Position numbers and translations under genes: made by a program
Notes under the pieces: generated by a model
Databases searched by the model: none
What the model saw: only the letters and a program-made list of their open reading frames with translations
Told to the model about the DNA's origin: nothing
Source: an uncultured Sphingomonas sp.
Lineage (GTDB): Bacteria; Pseudomonadota; Alphaproteobacteria; Sphingomonadales; Sphingomonadaceae
Direction: 5' to 3'
Length of the DNA stretch: 64,000 bases
Assembly: GCF_913776855.1 (NCBI RefSeq)
Contig: NZ_CAJYQD010000025.1
Location: forward strand, 1 to 64,000
In this document: in pieces, positions 37,502-48,384 of the stretch
How the letters are laid out: every line of letters begins with the position of its first letter
How positions within the stretch are numbered: the first letter of the stretch is position 1

Positions 37502-37530
37502 CGTCACCCCAGCCTGCGCTGGGGTGACGC
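37502..37530. repeat. CCCAGC-type hairpin repeat (family F), possible terminator
   Basis: The palindrome GTCACCCCAGCCTGCGCTGGGGTGAC stands between the convergent tyrC and S15 hydrolase genes (arms GTCACCCCAGC and GCTGGGGTGAC). The same motif recurs at 57334-57356. Its position between gene ends suits a bidirectional terminator, though there is no U run. Confidence 0.65.
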
Positions 37531-37548
37531 TTCTGGTTGGTGGGGAAG

Positions 37549-39477
37549 TTACTTCGCCTCCACCACCGGCAGCCACACTGCACTCGGGCTCGACCCGCCG
37601 CGTTCGATCGTCACCGTCGCCTTGCGATACGCATCCTTGGGCGCGGTAAAGATGTTCGGGACATAGGTCTGCGGGTTGCGGTCATAGAGCGGGAACAGCG
37701 ACGACTGGACCTGCACCATGATGCGGTGGCCCGGCTGGAACACATGGTTCACCGTCGGCAGGCGGAAGCGATAGCGCTGCGTCTTGTTGGCAGGGATCGC
37801 CGAGGGCTTGGCGAAGTCGTTGCGATAACGCCCGCGGAAGATGTCGAGGCTGATCGGTAGCTGGTATCCGCCCATCGCCGGCTGGCCCGGCACGACGTCG
37901 GGATAGACGTCGATCACCTTCACCACGAAATCGCCATCGGTGCCGGTGGTCTTGGCAAAGATGTCCGCCATCGGCGCGCCGGATACCTTGACCGGCTGGG
38001 TCAGCACCGGCGTCTGGTAGGTCATCACATCGGTGCGGCCATCGACATGGCGCTGGTCGCTGACCAGCCATGCCTTCCACCGGCCGTCATCGAAATTGAC
38101 CGGGCGCGAGAGGTGCGGGACCGGCTTGGCGGGATCGGAGACATAGCTGTCGCCGCCGGCCTTGGCCGCAGTAAAGCCGAGGTCACCGTCGGCGCCGAGG
38201 TAGATGGGCTTCAGCGGGGCGGCGCAACCCTTCTCGCACGCCGGCGGCCATTGGGCGAGTTCGTCCCAGTGATTCTCGCCGGTATTGTAGATCAGTGCCT
38301 GGGGCGGGGTGAACGCCGGGCGGCCGTCGCGAAGATACTGGTCGAAGAAGGGGAAGAGGTAGTTCTCGCGCCATTGCAGCGCGGTGTCGCCGTTGAACTT
38401 GATGTCGCCCAGCGACGACCCGTCATAGTTCGCGCCACTGTGGCGCCACGGCCCCATGACGAGGAAGTTGTTGCCGCCCTTGCCCTTGGCCTTCAGCGCC
38501 TCCCAGGCGGTGATCGCGCCGTACATGTCCTCCTGATCCCACAGGCCCTGTTCCCACATGGTGGGGACGTTCGACGGGTTGGCGGCGATCAGCTTGTCGA
38601 GTGCCTGTCCCTGCCAATAGGCATCGTAGGACGGGTGCGCGACGAAGCGCTGCCAGAAGGGCAGCTGGGCGTAGCCCGATGCCTTCGCCCAGTCGTTGGC
38701 CGAGCCGACGTTCCGGAACTGGTCGTAATCGTCATAGGTGGTCGAGGGCGGCGAGGCGCCGGGACCCTTGTAGCCGGTCTGGCTGCCGATCCAGCCGATA
38801 TTGGCGAGGCGGAACGCGCCGTAGTGGAACCAGTCGTCGCCCATCCAGCCGTCGATCATCGGGCTTTCGGGCGCGGCAACCTTCAAAGCGGGATGCGGGT
38901 TCAGCAGTGCCATGACGACGGTGAAGCCTTCATAGGACGACCCCAGCATCCCGACGCGGCCGTTGCTTTCCGGCAGGTTCGCCTTCTTCACCAGCCAGTC
39001 GATCGTGTCATAGGCGTCGGTGACGTGATCGACATTGGTCGGGTTCAGCGGTCCGCGGACCGGGCGGGTGACGACATACTCACCCTCCGACCCGTACTTC
39101 CCGCGAATGTCCTGGAACACGCGGATATAGCCGGCGCGGGTGAACACCTCGTCGCCCTGCGGCAGGGCGGCGACATAGCTGGTGCTGTCGGCACGGGCGA
39201 CGCGGCCCGACGCGTTATAGGGGGTGCGGGTCAGCAGGATCGGGGCGTTCGTCGCGCCCTTTGGGATCATGATGACCGTGTGCAGCTTCACCCCGTCGCG
39301 CATCGGGATCATCACTTCGCGCTTCACATAGTCGTATTTGTCGGTCGGCGGTGTGAAGTTGGCCGGGATGTCCCCCTTGGGCGGCCAGATGTCGGGGCCG
39401 GGCTGGGCGGTCTGTGCGGCGAGGGTCGACGCGCCGAAGGCGAGGGTGCAGGCAAGCAGCAGCGGACGGATACGCAT
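37549..39477 (-). CDS. S15/CocE family hydrolase, alpha-amino-acid ester hydrolase-like, exported
   Basis: This 642-residue serine hydrolase has a signal peptide ending near TLAAQ. The nucleophile is S181 in GSSYEG, followed by PESPMIDGWMGDDWFHYGAFR, which closely recalls alpha-amino-acid ester hydrolases (read here by its ends PESPMIDG and DDWFHYG). The triad His probably lies in GPWRHSGANYDG. The C-terminal jelly-roll (from about residue 440) is the usual X-Pro/CocE domain. Family enzymes cleave or transfer acyl groups of alpha-amino esters and beta-lactam side chains; the natural substrate is unknown. The TGTGAACTT element lies about 100 bp upstream of its start. Confidence 0.87.
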   Translation of the reverse strand: MRIRPLLLACTLAFGASTLAAQTAQPGPDIWPPKGDIPANFTPPTDKYDYVKREVMIPMRDGVKLHTVIMIPKGATNAPILLTRTPYNASGRVARADSTSYVAALPQGDEVFTRAGYIRVFQDIRGKYGSEGEYVVTRPVRGPLNPTNVDHVTDAYDTIDWLVKKANLPESNGRVGMLGSSYEGFTVVMALLNPHPALKVAAPESPMIDGWMGDDWFHYGAFRLANIGWIGSQTGYKGPGASPPSTTYDDYDQFRNVGSANDWAKASGYAQLPFWQRFVAHPSYDAYWQGQALDKLIAANPSNVPTMWEQGLWDQEDMYGAITAWEALKAKGKGGNNFLVMGPWRHSGANYDGSSLGDIKFNGDTALQWRENYLFPFFDQYLRDGRPAFTPPQALIYNTGENHWDELAQWPPACEKGCAAPLKPIYLGADGDLGFTAAKAGGDSYVSDPAKPVPHLSRPVNFDDGRWKAWLVSDQRHVDGRTDVMTYQTPVLTQPVKVSGAPMADIFAKTTGTDGDFVVKVIDVYPDVVPGQPAMGGYQLPISLDIFRGRYRNDFAKPSAIPANKTQRYRFRLPTVNHVFQPGHRIMVQVQSSLFPLYDRNPQTYVPNIFTAPKDAYRKATVTIERGGSSPSAVWLPVVEAK

Positions 39478-39580
39478 GAAATCGAAGACTCCTGACCGAT
39501 CGCCGGACGACGATGCGATGATGTCACATCGTTCGGCGGGGCGTCGGGGAAGTCAATATGACCGACGGCAATATCGGCCC

Positions 39581-39602
39581 AAAGTTCACTAAGTTCACAC
39601 TC
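39581..39602 (-). promoter_or_regulatory. tandem TGTGAACTT element, copy 2
   Basis: On the minus strand GAG + TGTGAACTT + AGTGAACTT + T reads toward the S15 hydrolase gene. A TTGACT (39556-39551) lies 25 bp downstream of it, followed after 17 bp by AACGAT, a weak promoter. Its twin is at 24280-24301. Confidence 0.5.
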
Positions 39603-39667
39603 GTCGCGTTTTCGCGCGCGGCGTGAAGTCCGGTAGCGGAGCGACTGCTCCACCACCGGGAACAGGG

Positions 39668-41629
<1,962 letters not shown>

Positions 41630-41698
41630 GCGGACGTGCTACCTCTCAGTCCACCTAAGATAGGCTTGGCGAGGTTAATGGCAATGGAACAACGTCGA

Positions 41699-42832
41699 TC
41701 AGTCTGATCGGCGCGGTGGAGCGGGGCGGAAGTGCCAGATTCCGGCCCTTGCCGATGCCAGAACACCGGCTTGCGTGGCTTTTTTGCCCGACTCGAGCGC
41801 GTCCAGCAGCGATTCGATGTTGGTGGCGCCGGAGAAGGGGCCTTCGGTGATGCCGTCGGCGAGGCGGACGTCGCCGATCGCGCAACGGGCGAGTCGGCGG
41901 CGCAGTTCGCGCGGCAGGTCGGTCACGTCGATGCGGTGTTCGCCGGCTTCGGCGTCGAGGCGGCGGGTGCGCCATAGCCAGTCGATCGTTTCGGCGAACG
42001 CAGCGTCGACCTCGCGGCAATGCGCGGCGCTGGCGGCGAGGGCGAGCGGGTCGATCTGCCCGGCGGCCAGCAGCGCGCGAGCGTGGGTCCGATCGTGGCG
42101 CGGGTCGCTATTGGACGGGTCGTCGACGAACGGCAGGTCGGCGGCGAGCGTGCGGAGGTCGGCGCGGCGCCAGGTAAGGAGCGGGCGGATGATGGGGAGG
42201 CTTTGCGCCATGCGGGCGCCGTGTCCCCGCGCAGGCGGGGAGCCAGGGTCGCCTGTCGCTACGGTCGCGTCCTGTTGCCCTAGACCCCCGCCTGCGCGGG
42301 GGTACGGTTCCTTTGAGAGTGTCGCGACTGCCCATCGATCGGCAAAAAACTCCCAGCGCGGCCGGATGCCGGCAAGGCCCGCCGGGCCGGACGCGCGGGC
42401 GGCGCGCATCAGGAAGGTTTCGGCCTGGTCGTCGGCATGGTGCGCGGTGGCAAGGGCGGATGAGTCGGCGGCCAGTGCCCAGTCGGCGAGCAGGGCGTAC
42501 CGGGCATGGCGTGCCTGCGCCTGGATGCTGGCGCCGGCGGGTGGCTTTTCGGGCCATAACGTCGCGTGGCGGATGGCGTGGGTGTGGCACCAGTCGGCGA
42601 CCATCAGGGCCTCGTCCACCGATGCCGCGCGCAGGCGATGGTCGACGGTGGCAGCGATCACGTTGCCGGGGAAGGCGGCGGCGGCGAGCGCCAGCAGTGC
42701 CATCGAGTCGGGACCGCCGGAGACAGCGATCGCCAGCGGACGATCGGGGGTCGGTGCGGGGGCGAGTGCGGTAAGGTCGCGGGTGAAGCGGGTGAGGGTT
42801 TCGGGGGGTAGGGTCAGATTGGATGCCGGCAT
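41699..42832 (-). CDS. tilS: tRNA(Ile)-lysidine synthase with in-frame repeat insertion
   Basis: This 377-residue enzyme converts C34 of tRNA-Ile(CAT) to lysidine. The PP-loop is SGGPDS (38-43), followed by VDHRLR and HHADDQAETFLMR. Residues about 176-204 (PYPRAGGG to ARGHG) are encoded by a complete family B palindromic repeat (42221-42306), inserted between the N-terminal catalytic domain and the SLPIIRPLLTWRR segment. The frame is kept, so the protein is probably functional with a roughly 28-residue loop. Genes on either side (cpoB-like and ftsH) match the common proteobacterial order. Confidence 0.93.
   Translation of the reverse strand: MPASNLTLPPETLTRFTRDLTALAPAPTPDRPLAIAVSGGPDSMALLALAAAAFPGNVIAATVDHRLRAASVDEALMVADWCHTHAIRHATLWPEKPPAGASIQAQARHARYALLADWALAADSSALATAHHADDQAETFLMRAARASGPAGLAGIRPRWEFFADRWAVATLSKEPYPRAGGGLGQQDATVATGDPGSPPARGHGARMAQSLPIIRPLLTWRRADLRTLAADLPFVDDPSNSDPRHDRTHARALLAAGQIDPLALAASAAHCREVDAAFAETIDWLWRTRRLDAEAGEHRIDVTDLPRELRRRLARCAIGDVRLADGITEGPFSGATNIESLLDALESGKKATQAGVLASARAGIWHFRPAPPRRSD
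42221..42306. repeat. family B palindromic repeat inside tilS
   Basis: CCCCGCGCAGGCGGGG (42225-42240) and CCCCCGCCTGCGCGGGGG (42285-42302) are the two arms, 44 bp apart. The size and arms equal the intergenic copy at 14477-14562. Its length is near a multiple of three and no stop arises in the tilS frame. Confidence 0.88.
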
Positions 42833-42859
42833 CGGTTCGGTTCCCCTATTTCCTCCCCC

Positions 42860-42964
42860 GTTTGCTTCGAGCGCAGGTTCGAGCCTGTCGAGAACCGAAG
42901 TCGAGAAGGGGTTGCCCCGAACGCAGCGTTCTCGACAAGCTCGAAGCTGCTCGAACCGAACGGT
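42860..42964. repeat. TCGAG-rich palindromic repeat, family C copy 1
   Basis: The left half (GCTTCGAGCGCAGG to GAACCGAAGTCGAG) and the right half (GTTCTCGACAAGC to CGAACCGAACGG) form an interrupted inverted repeat of CGAGAAC / GTTCTCG motifs. Related elements are at 53036, 55733 and 55901. It lies between cpoB-like and tilS genes. Confidence 0.8.
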
Positions 42965-43007
42965 TAGGGTGAGGAGTAGAGTATGAGTACTCCCGTTAGT
43001 CCTGAGT

Positions 43008-43104
43008 AGCTGCCGAGCCTTTCGAAGCAGCGTATCGAAGGACCGCCAAAAGTGCTTCGATACAGGTCTTCGACTACGCTCAGCCCTTACTCAGCACGAA
43101 CGGA
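43008..43104. repeat. CTTCGA-rich repeat, family D
   Basis: TTTCGAAGCAGCGTATCGAAG and, inverted, CTTCGATACAGGTCTTCGA make a second, distinct palindromic unit right after the family C copy. No other copy was noticed in this window. The interval 42833-43129 holds only these repeats and a 12-nt C run at 43118-43129. Confidence 0.6.
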
Positions 43105-43129
43105 GAGGAGGTAAATTCCCCCCCCCCCC

Positions 43130-44119
43130 TCACGCCGCGCACTTGTTCGCCGTCCGTCCCTTCGCCACGTCCGCCTTCATCGAACCCGATATCTTGTCGC
43201 CATAGACGTCGGTCAGCTCGCCATAGACGTCGCAGGCTTCCTTGGTCTTCTTCAGCTTGGTCAGTGCGTCCGCCAGATAGAACAGGCTGTCGGCGGCGCG
43301 TTCGCCGTCGGGCATGTTCTTGTAGTTGTCGTAGAATTCGCGGGACGCAAGGCTAGGCTTGCCGTCGTCGAGATAGGACCGGCCGATCAGGTTCTGGGCA
43401 TAGCTGGCGCGGCGGTGTTTCGGGTATTTGGCGACGACCGGGCGCAGCGCGGCGATGGCTTCGGGGTAGAGTTTCGCGCTCCACAGGCGGAAGCCGTAGA
43501 GATAGCCATCTTCCGCCGCGTCGCCGGACGACGGTTTTTCGATCGCGGCGATGCGCGCCGCGCGGGCCGGGTCGCTGGTCGTGGCAGGGGCGTTGACGAC
43601 GGGCGGGCGGACGGTGGTGCCGCCCAGCGTCCCGCCGCCATTGCCGGGACCGCGCGTCGGCGCCGGGCCGGTGTCGGTCGAGGTGTCGCCGGCTGCAGCG
43701 ACCGCGCCGGGCGTGGCGGGGGCGATGGCCGGGGCGCCGGCGGATTCCAGCGTCTTCAGCCGCCCGTCGGTCGCGGTCTTGTACGCTTCGAAGGCCGATT
43801 CGAGCTGCCGCAGCTTGTACTGGGCCTGTTCGAGCTGGCCGGTCAGTGCCTGCTGCTGCGATTCGAGGGCATCGACGCGCGAGGTCAGCGTGGCGAGCGG
43901 GCCGCTCGACGGGCTGCCGGGAATGTCGACCGGCTGGGTCGGAGCGGTGATCTGCGGCTCGACCTGGTTGGGGGCGCCGCCCGGAAAGACCTTGCGCTGC
44001 ACGGCGCGCATCTCACGCTCCAGCTTGTTGACGCGGGGTTCGATCTGGCTGGTGGTCTGGGCCGTAGCGGGCCATGCGGCGAGCAGGGCGAGAAGCGGCA
44101 GGGCTTTGAAATGGCGCAT
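43130..44119 (-). CDS. CpoB/YbgF-like cell division coordinator
   Basis: The 329-residue product has a signal peptide (PLLALLAAWPATAQ), an N-terminal coiled coil (INKLEREMRAVQRK-like region, then LESQQQALTGQLEQ), a low-complexity Pro/Gly/Thr linker and C-terminal TPR repeats (DGYLYGFRLWSAKLYPEAI, then AADSLFYLADAL). This is the Tol-Pal associated CpoB architecture. It lies just upstream of tilS and ftsH, matching the usual order after pal. GGGGGAG supports the ATG at 44119. The stop codon directly abuts a 12-nt homopolymer. Confidence 0.88.
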   Translation of the reverse strand: MRHFKALPLLALLAAWPATAQTTSQIEPRVNKLEREMRAVQRKVFPGGAPNQVEPQITAPTQPVDIPGSPSSGPLATLTSRVDALESQQQALTGQLEQAQYKLRQLESAFEAYKTATDGRLKTLESAGAPAIAPATPGAVAAAGDTSTDTGPAPTRGPGNGGGTLGGTTVRPPVVNAPATTSDPARAARIAAIEKPSSGDAAEDGYLYGFRLWSAKLYPEAIAALRPVVAKYPKHRRASYAQNLIGRSYLDDGKPSLASREFYDNYKNMPDGERAADSLFYLADALTKLKKTKEACDVYGELTDVYGDKISGSMKADVAKGRTANKCAA

Positions 44120-44184
44120 GAAAACTCCCCCCGGAGCAGGTTGGACGGGCCGCTGGAAACTAGACAGGCGAGCTGTCGCCACGC

Positions 44185-45009
44185 TTAACCGGCGGGCGAC
44201 GGCGTGGGCGTGGGGCTGGCCGAGCCGCGGTTGCGCAGGGCCTCTGCGCTGACCCCCACGGTGATCGGGCGTTCGGCGGTGCCGAGCGGCGGCACGTTCG
44301 ACCCGTTGACGGTGACGGTCAGCAGGTCGGGGCGCCCGGTGCGGATCTGCGGGTTCTTCGCGGTCATCGGCACGTCGTAGCGGTCGCCCTCCTTCATCTC
44401 CTTGTTCACCAGCGTGCCGGTGTCGTCGAAGATGCGGACCCAGGTGGTGCCGGTCGCGGTCAGCGTCACCTGACCCCCGCCCGCCGGAACCGGCGGGGCG
44501 ACGGGCGCGGTGTTGCCGTTCGCGGGCGTCGGCGTGGGCGGCAACATGCCGAGATCGCCGGCGACGGTCGCGGCGGGCGCGGTCACCGGCTCGTCGCTGC
44601 GGAACAGCGAGGTGCCGAAATACAGTCCGACGCCCAGCAGCAGCACGATCGCGATCGCGGCGGCGATGACGACGACGCTGGGTGAGGGACCGCGCCGCAT
44701 GTCGATCGGTTCGAGGTCCTGCAGCGGTTCGGGCCGCTGGTAGTTGGTCGCGAGTTCGGCGCGCAGGGCGCGCGCGACCTCCGTCTCGTCCACGCCGACC
44801 GCGCGGGCATAGGCGCGGCCGAAGCCCATCGCATAGGTGATCGAGGGGAGCGCCTGAAACTTGCCGTCCTCGACCGCTTCGAGGTGGCGCAGCGGAATTC
44901 GCGTGCGCTGCGCGACGTCCGACAGGGACAGGCCCTGCGCCTCGCGTGCCGAACGCAGCATCATGCCCGCCGTGCGTGGCGCGCCCGTGGTGCTGTCGCC
45001 GTCCATCAT
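44185..45009 (-). CDS. RodZ-like helix-turn-helix membrane protein
   Basis: This 274-residue protein has an N-terminal XRE-type HTH (MLRSAREAQGLSLSDVAQRT), a single transmembrane helix (VVVIAAAIAIVLLLGVGLYF) and a periplasmic DUF4115 domain (VTLTATGTTWVRIFDD). RodZ proteins link MreB to the envelope and affect cell shape. Two ATG codons in tandem (45009 and 45006) follow GAAGGG; the first is used here. It is transcribed with cpoB-like, tilS and ftsH downstream. Confidence 0.85.
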   Translation of the reverse strand: MMDGDSTTGAPRTAGMMLRSAREAQGLSLSDVAQRTRIPLRHLEAVEDGKFQALPSITYAMGFGRAYARAVGVDETEVARALRAELATNYQRPEPLQDLEPIDMRRGPSPSVVVIAAAIAIVLLLGVGLYFGTSLFRSDEPVTAPAATVAGDLGMLPPTPTPANGNTAPVAPPVPAGGGQVTLTATGTTWVRIFDDTGTLVNKEMKEGDRYDVPMTAKNPQIRTGRPDLLTVTVNGSNVPPLGTAERPITVGVSAEALRNRGSASPTPTPSPAG

Positions 45010-45148
45010 CACTACCCTTCCAACCCGCTGATCGTCCGCCCCCGGTCCACGCGCGGTTTCGGCCAGCGCAGGGCGACTGTCAACGCGGAAGCGGGGGGAT
45101 GGCGGGGAATTGGGGTCGTTCCACCGAAGGGGCGGGGTTCGGGGCGTT

Positions 45149-45205
45149 GCCCCTCCACCGCTCGCTGGCGCGAGCGGCCCCCCTTCCCATCGGGGATGGG
45201 GAGAA
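45149..45205. repeat. CTCCACCGCTCGCTGGCG hairpin, family A fragment
   Basis: CCGCTCGCTGGCGCGAGCGG is a perfect small palindrome, followed by CCCATCGGGGATGGG. It appears to be a partial or diverged family A unit next to the full copy. The stretch 45010-45148 shows nothing I can assign. Confidence 0.55.
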
Positions 45206-45216
45206 TTTTTAGCAAG

Positions 45217-45350
45217 CTCCTCCCCGCTCGCGGGGAGGGGGGCCGCCGCGAAGCGGAGGTGGAGGGGGATCGCCCCGCAACGCAACCGTGCCGTATGCCG
45301 GCACCTCCCTCCACCATGCTGTGCATGGTCCCCCTCCCCGTTCCGGGGGG
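45217..45350. repeat. dispersed composite repeat, family A copy 2
   Basis: This unit is about 134 bp and is the inverted counterpart of 4312-4442: CTCCCCGCTCGCGGGGAG at one end, CCACCATGCTGTGCATGG near the other, and the same CCCCGCAACGCAACCGTGCC-type middle. It ends 2 bp from the ptsP stop codon. Confidence 0.8.
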
Positions 45351-45351
45351 A

Positions 45352-47628
45352 TTAGCTTAGTTCTACGCCGTTCTCGCGCGCCCAGTCCTCCAGCGCGGGA
45401 CGCAGCGTCCGGCTGGGGGTGGCGAGCAGGCGGTCGATCTCCGCCATCGCCGCCTGCCGGTCGAGCGAGCGGATCATCGCCTTGACCGGGCCGACCGCCG
45501 CAGGGGTGATCGACAGCCGGTCGATGCCGAGCGCGATCAGCGCCATGGCTTCCAAGGGCCGCCCGCCCATCTCGCCGCAGACCGCCACCGGCTTGCCGGC
45601 ATCGTGTGCGGCTTTCGTCACCCGGCGCAGGAAGCGCAGGATCGCGGGGCTGAGCCAGTCGTAGCGCATCGCCAGGCGCGGGTCGGCGCGGTCGGCGGCG
45701 AACAGGAACTGGGTCAGGTCGTTGGTGCCGATCGACAGGAAGTCGAGTTGCGGCCACAGGAAATCGAGCACATCGGCCAGCGCCGGCACCTCCAGCATCG
45801 CGCCATAGCGGATGTCGGCCGGCAACGGCTTGCCCCGCCCGCGCAGCCAGTCGCGCTGCGCCTCGAACAGGGCGCGCGCTTCCTCGAACTCCCAAGGCTC
45901 TGAAACCATGGGGAACATGACGTTCAGGGTGCGGCCGTCGGCGGCTTCGATCAGGGCGCGGGCCTGCGCCTTCATCAGGCCTTCGCGGCCGAGCGCCAGG
46001 CGCAGCGCGCGCCAGCCCATTGCCGGGTTCTCTTCGTCATGCCCCTCGGCATGGTCGAGATAGGGCAGCGCCTTGTCCCCGCCAATGTCGACGGTGCGGA
46101 ACACGACCGGGCGATCGCCGGCCACGTCCAGCACGTCGCGGTACAGCCGTTGCTGGCGTTCGCGTTGCGGCAGGGTCGCCGACACGAGGAACTGGAAGTC
46201 GGTGCGGAACAGCCCGATGCCGTCGGCGCCGGTCAGGTCGAGCGCGGCCACGTCGTCGCGCAGGCCGGCATTGACCATCATCGTGATGCGGTGGCCGTCC
46301 TTCGTGACCGGCGGCTCGCCCTTCATCGCGGCAAAGGCGGCGCGGCGTTTCTGCGTCAGCACCAGCTTCGATTCGAACGCCTCTTCCATCGCCGGGGTCG
46401 GACGGATGACCAGCAGGTCCTCGACCGAGTTCAGCAACAGCCGGTCGCCCTCCGCGATCAGGCGGCGGACATCGCGGACGCGGCCCAGCACAGGCACGCC
46501 CATCGCGCGGGCGACGATGACGACATGCGCGGTCAGCGACCCTTCCTCCAGCACCACCCCCTTCAGGCGGCGGCGGTCATATTCGAGCAGTTCCGCCGGA
46601 CCCAGGTTGCGCGCGATCAGGATGGTGTCCTGCCGGAGGCCCAGCTGCGCGGCGGTGCCGAGCTGCCCCGACACGATGCGCAGCAACCGGTTGGACAGGT
46701 CCTCAAGGTCGTGCATCCGGTCGGCGAGCAACGGGTCCTTGATCTCGCGCATCCGCATCCGGGTGCGCTGCTGCACGCGTTCGATCGCGGCCTCGGCGGT
46801 CAGGCCGCTGTCGATCGCCTCGTTGATCCGCCGTGCCCAGCCTTCGTCATAGGCGAACATCTTGTAGGTCGCCAAAACCTCGTCATGTTCGCCGCCGACG
46901 CCGAATTCGGCCTGGTTCGACATGCGTTCGATCTGGTCGCGCATCTTGTCGAACGCGGCATAGACGCGGTGGCGCTCCGCCTCGACATCCTCCGCCACGG
47001 TGTGTTCGATGACGATGCGCGGCTGATGAAAGACGGCGACGCCCGCGCCCATCCCCTCGACCAGCTTGAAGCCGGGCACGCGCACCGCGCCGGTCGCCTG
47101 CGGCCGGATCGAGGTGCCGCCGGTCGCATCGATCAGGTCGGCATTGGCGATCAGTTCGGACAGCACCATCGCGACGGTCTGCAGCGCCTCGATCTCGACA
47201 TCGGCATAGCGGCGCGGATCGGCGTGCTGCACGGTCAGTACCCCCACCGCGCGTTCGCGGCGGATGATCGGGACCCCGGCAAAGCTGTGATATTTGTCCT
47301 CGCCCGTTTCCGGTCGATAGGCGAAGTCGGGATGGGTCGCGGCTTCGGCGAGGTTCAGCGTTTCGATATTGGCGACGATCGTGCCGACCAGCCCCTCGTT
47401 CGGCGCGAATTTGGTGACATGCACCGCTTCCTGCGCCAGCCCCACGGTGGCGAAGAGTTCGAGCAGCCCTTCGCGCAGCAGGTAGATCGAGCAGACCTCG
47501 CTATCGAGGGCCTCGGCGATGATGCGGACGACCGAATTGAGCTTCGCCTGCGCCGGACTTCGCGACGCCATCACGTCGTGAAGGTTCGTCAGGATTTCGC
47601 GGGCGGAGGCGGTGGCCGAGACGGGCAT
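45352..47628 (-). CDS. ptsP: phosphoenolpyruvate--protein phosphotransferase, nitrogen PTS (EI-Ntr)
   Basis: This 758-residue protein has an N-terminal GAF domain (about 1-165), then the EI phosphotransferase with the active histidine H368 in GSLTAHVVIVAR and a PEP-binding TIM barrel ending with VAVCGEMGGRP and the catalytic Cys. It starts the regulatory PTS-Ntr cascade (PtsP to NPr to EIIA-Ntr), which signals nitrogen and potassium status rather than sugar uptake. The partner genes are not in the window. Confidence 0.95.
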   Translation of the reverse strand: MPVSATASAREILTNLHDVMASRSPAQAKLNSVVRIIAEALDSEVCSIYLLREGLLELFATVGLAQEAVHVTKFAPNEGLVGTIVANIETLNLAEAATHPDFAYRPETGEDKYHSFAGVPIIRRERAVGVLTVQHADPRRYADVEIEALQTVAMVLSELIANADLIDATGGTSIRPQATGAVRVPGFKLVEGMGAGVAVFHQPRIVIEHTVAEDVEAERHRVYAAFDKMRDQIERMSNQAEFGVGGEHDEVLATYKMFAYDEGWARRINEAIDSGLTAEAAIERVQQRTRMRMREIKDPLLADRMHDLEDLSNRLLRIVSGQLGTAAQLGLRQDTILIARNLGPAELLEYDRRRLKGVVLEEGSLTAHVVIVARAMGVPVLGRVRDVRRLIAEGDRLLLNSVEDLLVIRPTPAMEEAFESKLVLTQKRRAAFAAMKGEPPVTKDGHRITMMVNAGLRDDVAALDLTGADGIGLFRTDFQFLVSATLPQRERQQRLYRDVLDVAGDRPVVFRTVDIGGDKALPYLDHAEGHDEENPAMGWRALRLALGREGLMKAQARALIEAADGRTLNVMFPMVSEPWEFEEARALFEAQRDWLRGRGKPLPADIRYGAMLEVPALADVLDFLWPQLDFLSIGTNDLTQFLFAADRADPRLAMRYDWLSPAILRFLRRVTKAAHDAGKPVAVCGEMGGRPLEAMALIALGIDRLSITPAAVGPVKAMIRSLDRQAAMAEIDRLLATPSRTLRPALEDWARENGVELS

Positions 47629-47721
47629 GGGAGAGGGCTAACACGGGAAGGAGGGGGCGTCACGACGCTTTAGGGTGACGTCGGGGAAAGTTGGGGTTTG
47701 CGGGCGGGGGTACGGTGTGAA

Positions 47722-48282
47722 TCAGAGATTGCGCACCAGCCGTTCGGCCACCGCGATCCACGCGCAGCGCAAGGGCACCGGGCTGGCGCCGAGCATTGCC
47801 GGCAGGATCGATACCATGTCGCCGTCGAACGCCAGCAGCCGGCCGAAGGCGAAGCGGCCGGCCGGCGCCGGGGCCAGCACGTCGCGGTGGAGCGCGGCGA
47901 TATAGTCGGCGGGGGCGAGGCGGCGGCACCACACCATGTCGCCCGCACGATAGTCGCCGGTGGTCGCCTGCACGATCATCGCGACCAGATCACCCTCGCT
48001 GCGCGGCGGGGTGACGCTCATCGCGCGGCGCGGGGCGGTCGCGCCCGACCCGTCGAGGATCGCGGCGACGGGCAGGTCGGGGCGTTCGGGCAGGCGGACC
48101 AGATCGGCGGCATCGACCGCCAGCGCATGGGCAATGCGGTTGAGCCAGCCTACCGACACGGTCCGGGTGCCGGTTTCAAGGCGGCCGATGGTTTGCGCGG
48201 TGGTCGGCGGCACGCAGCGGATCGCGACCTCCTCCAACGTCAGGCCGCGCGCGCGGCGGACTTCGCGGATGGCGGTGATCAT
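47722..48282 (-). CDS. XRE-family helix-turn-helix regulator
   Basis: The 186-residue product has an N-terminal HTH (IREVRRARGLTLEEVA, TIGRLETGTRTVS, LNRIAHALAVD). Its C-terminal half (AMIVQATTGDYRAGDMVWC...) resembles the S24/LexA-like sensing domain of repressor-type proteins but without an evident Ser/Lys dyad. It is divergent from the DUF6456 gene with a 102-bp gap and may control it. Confidence 0.8.
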   Translation of the reverse strand: MITAIREVRRARGLTLEEVAIRCVPPTTAQTIGRLETGTRTVSVGWLNRIAHALAVDAADLVRLPERPDLPVAAILDGSGATAPRRAMSVTPPRSEGDLVAMIVQATTGDYRAGDMVWCRRLAPADYIAALHRDVLAPAPAGRFAFGRLLAFDGDMVSILPAMLGASPVPLRCAWIAVAERLVRNL

Positions 48283-48384
48283 GGGGCATCGTCCTTTGCG
48301 CGCAAACCAAATCGGTACAAACGCTTTCCTACAAAGGTGCCGTCATGGCAACCCCGCCGGCGAATCGAGCGATGGAGGCGGGGT

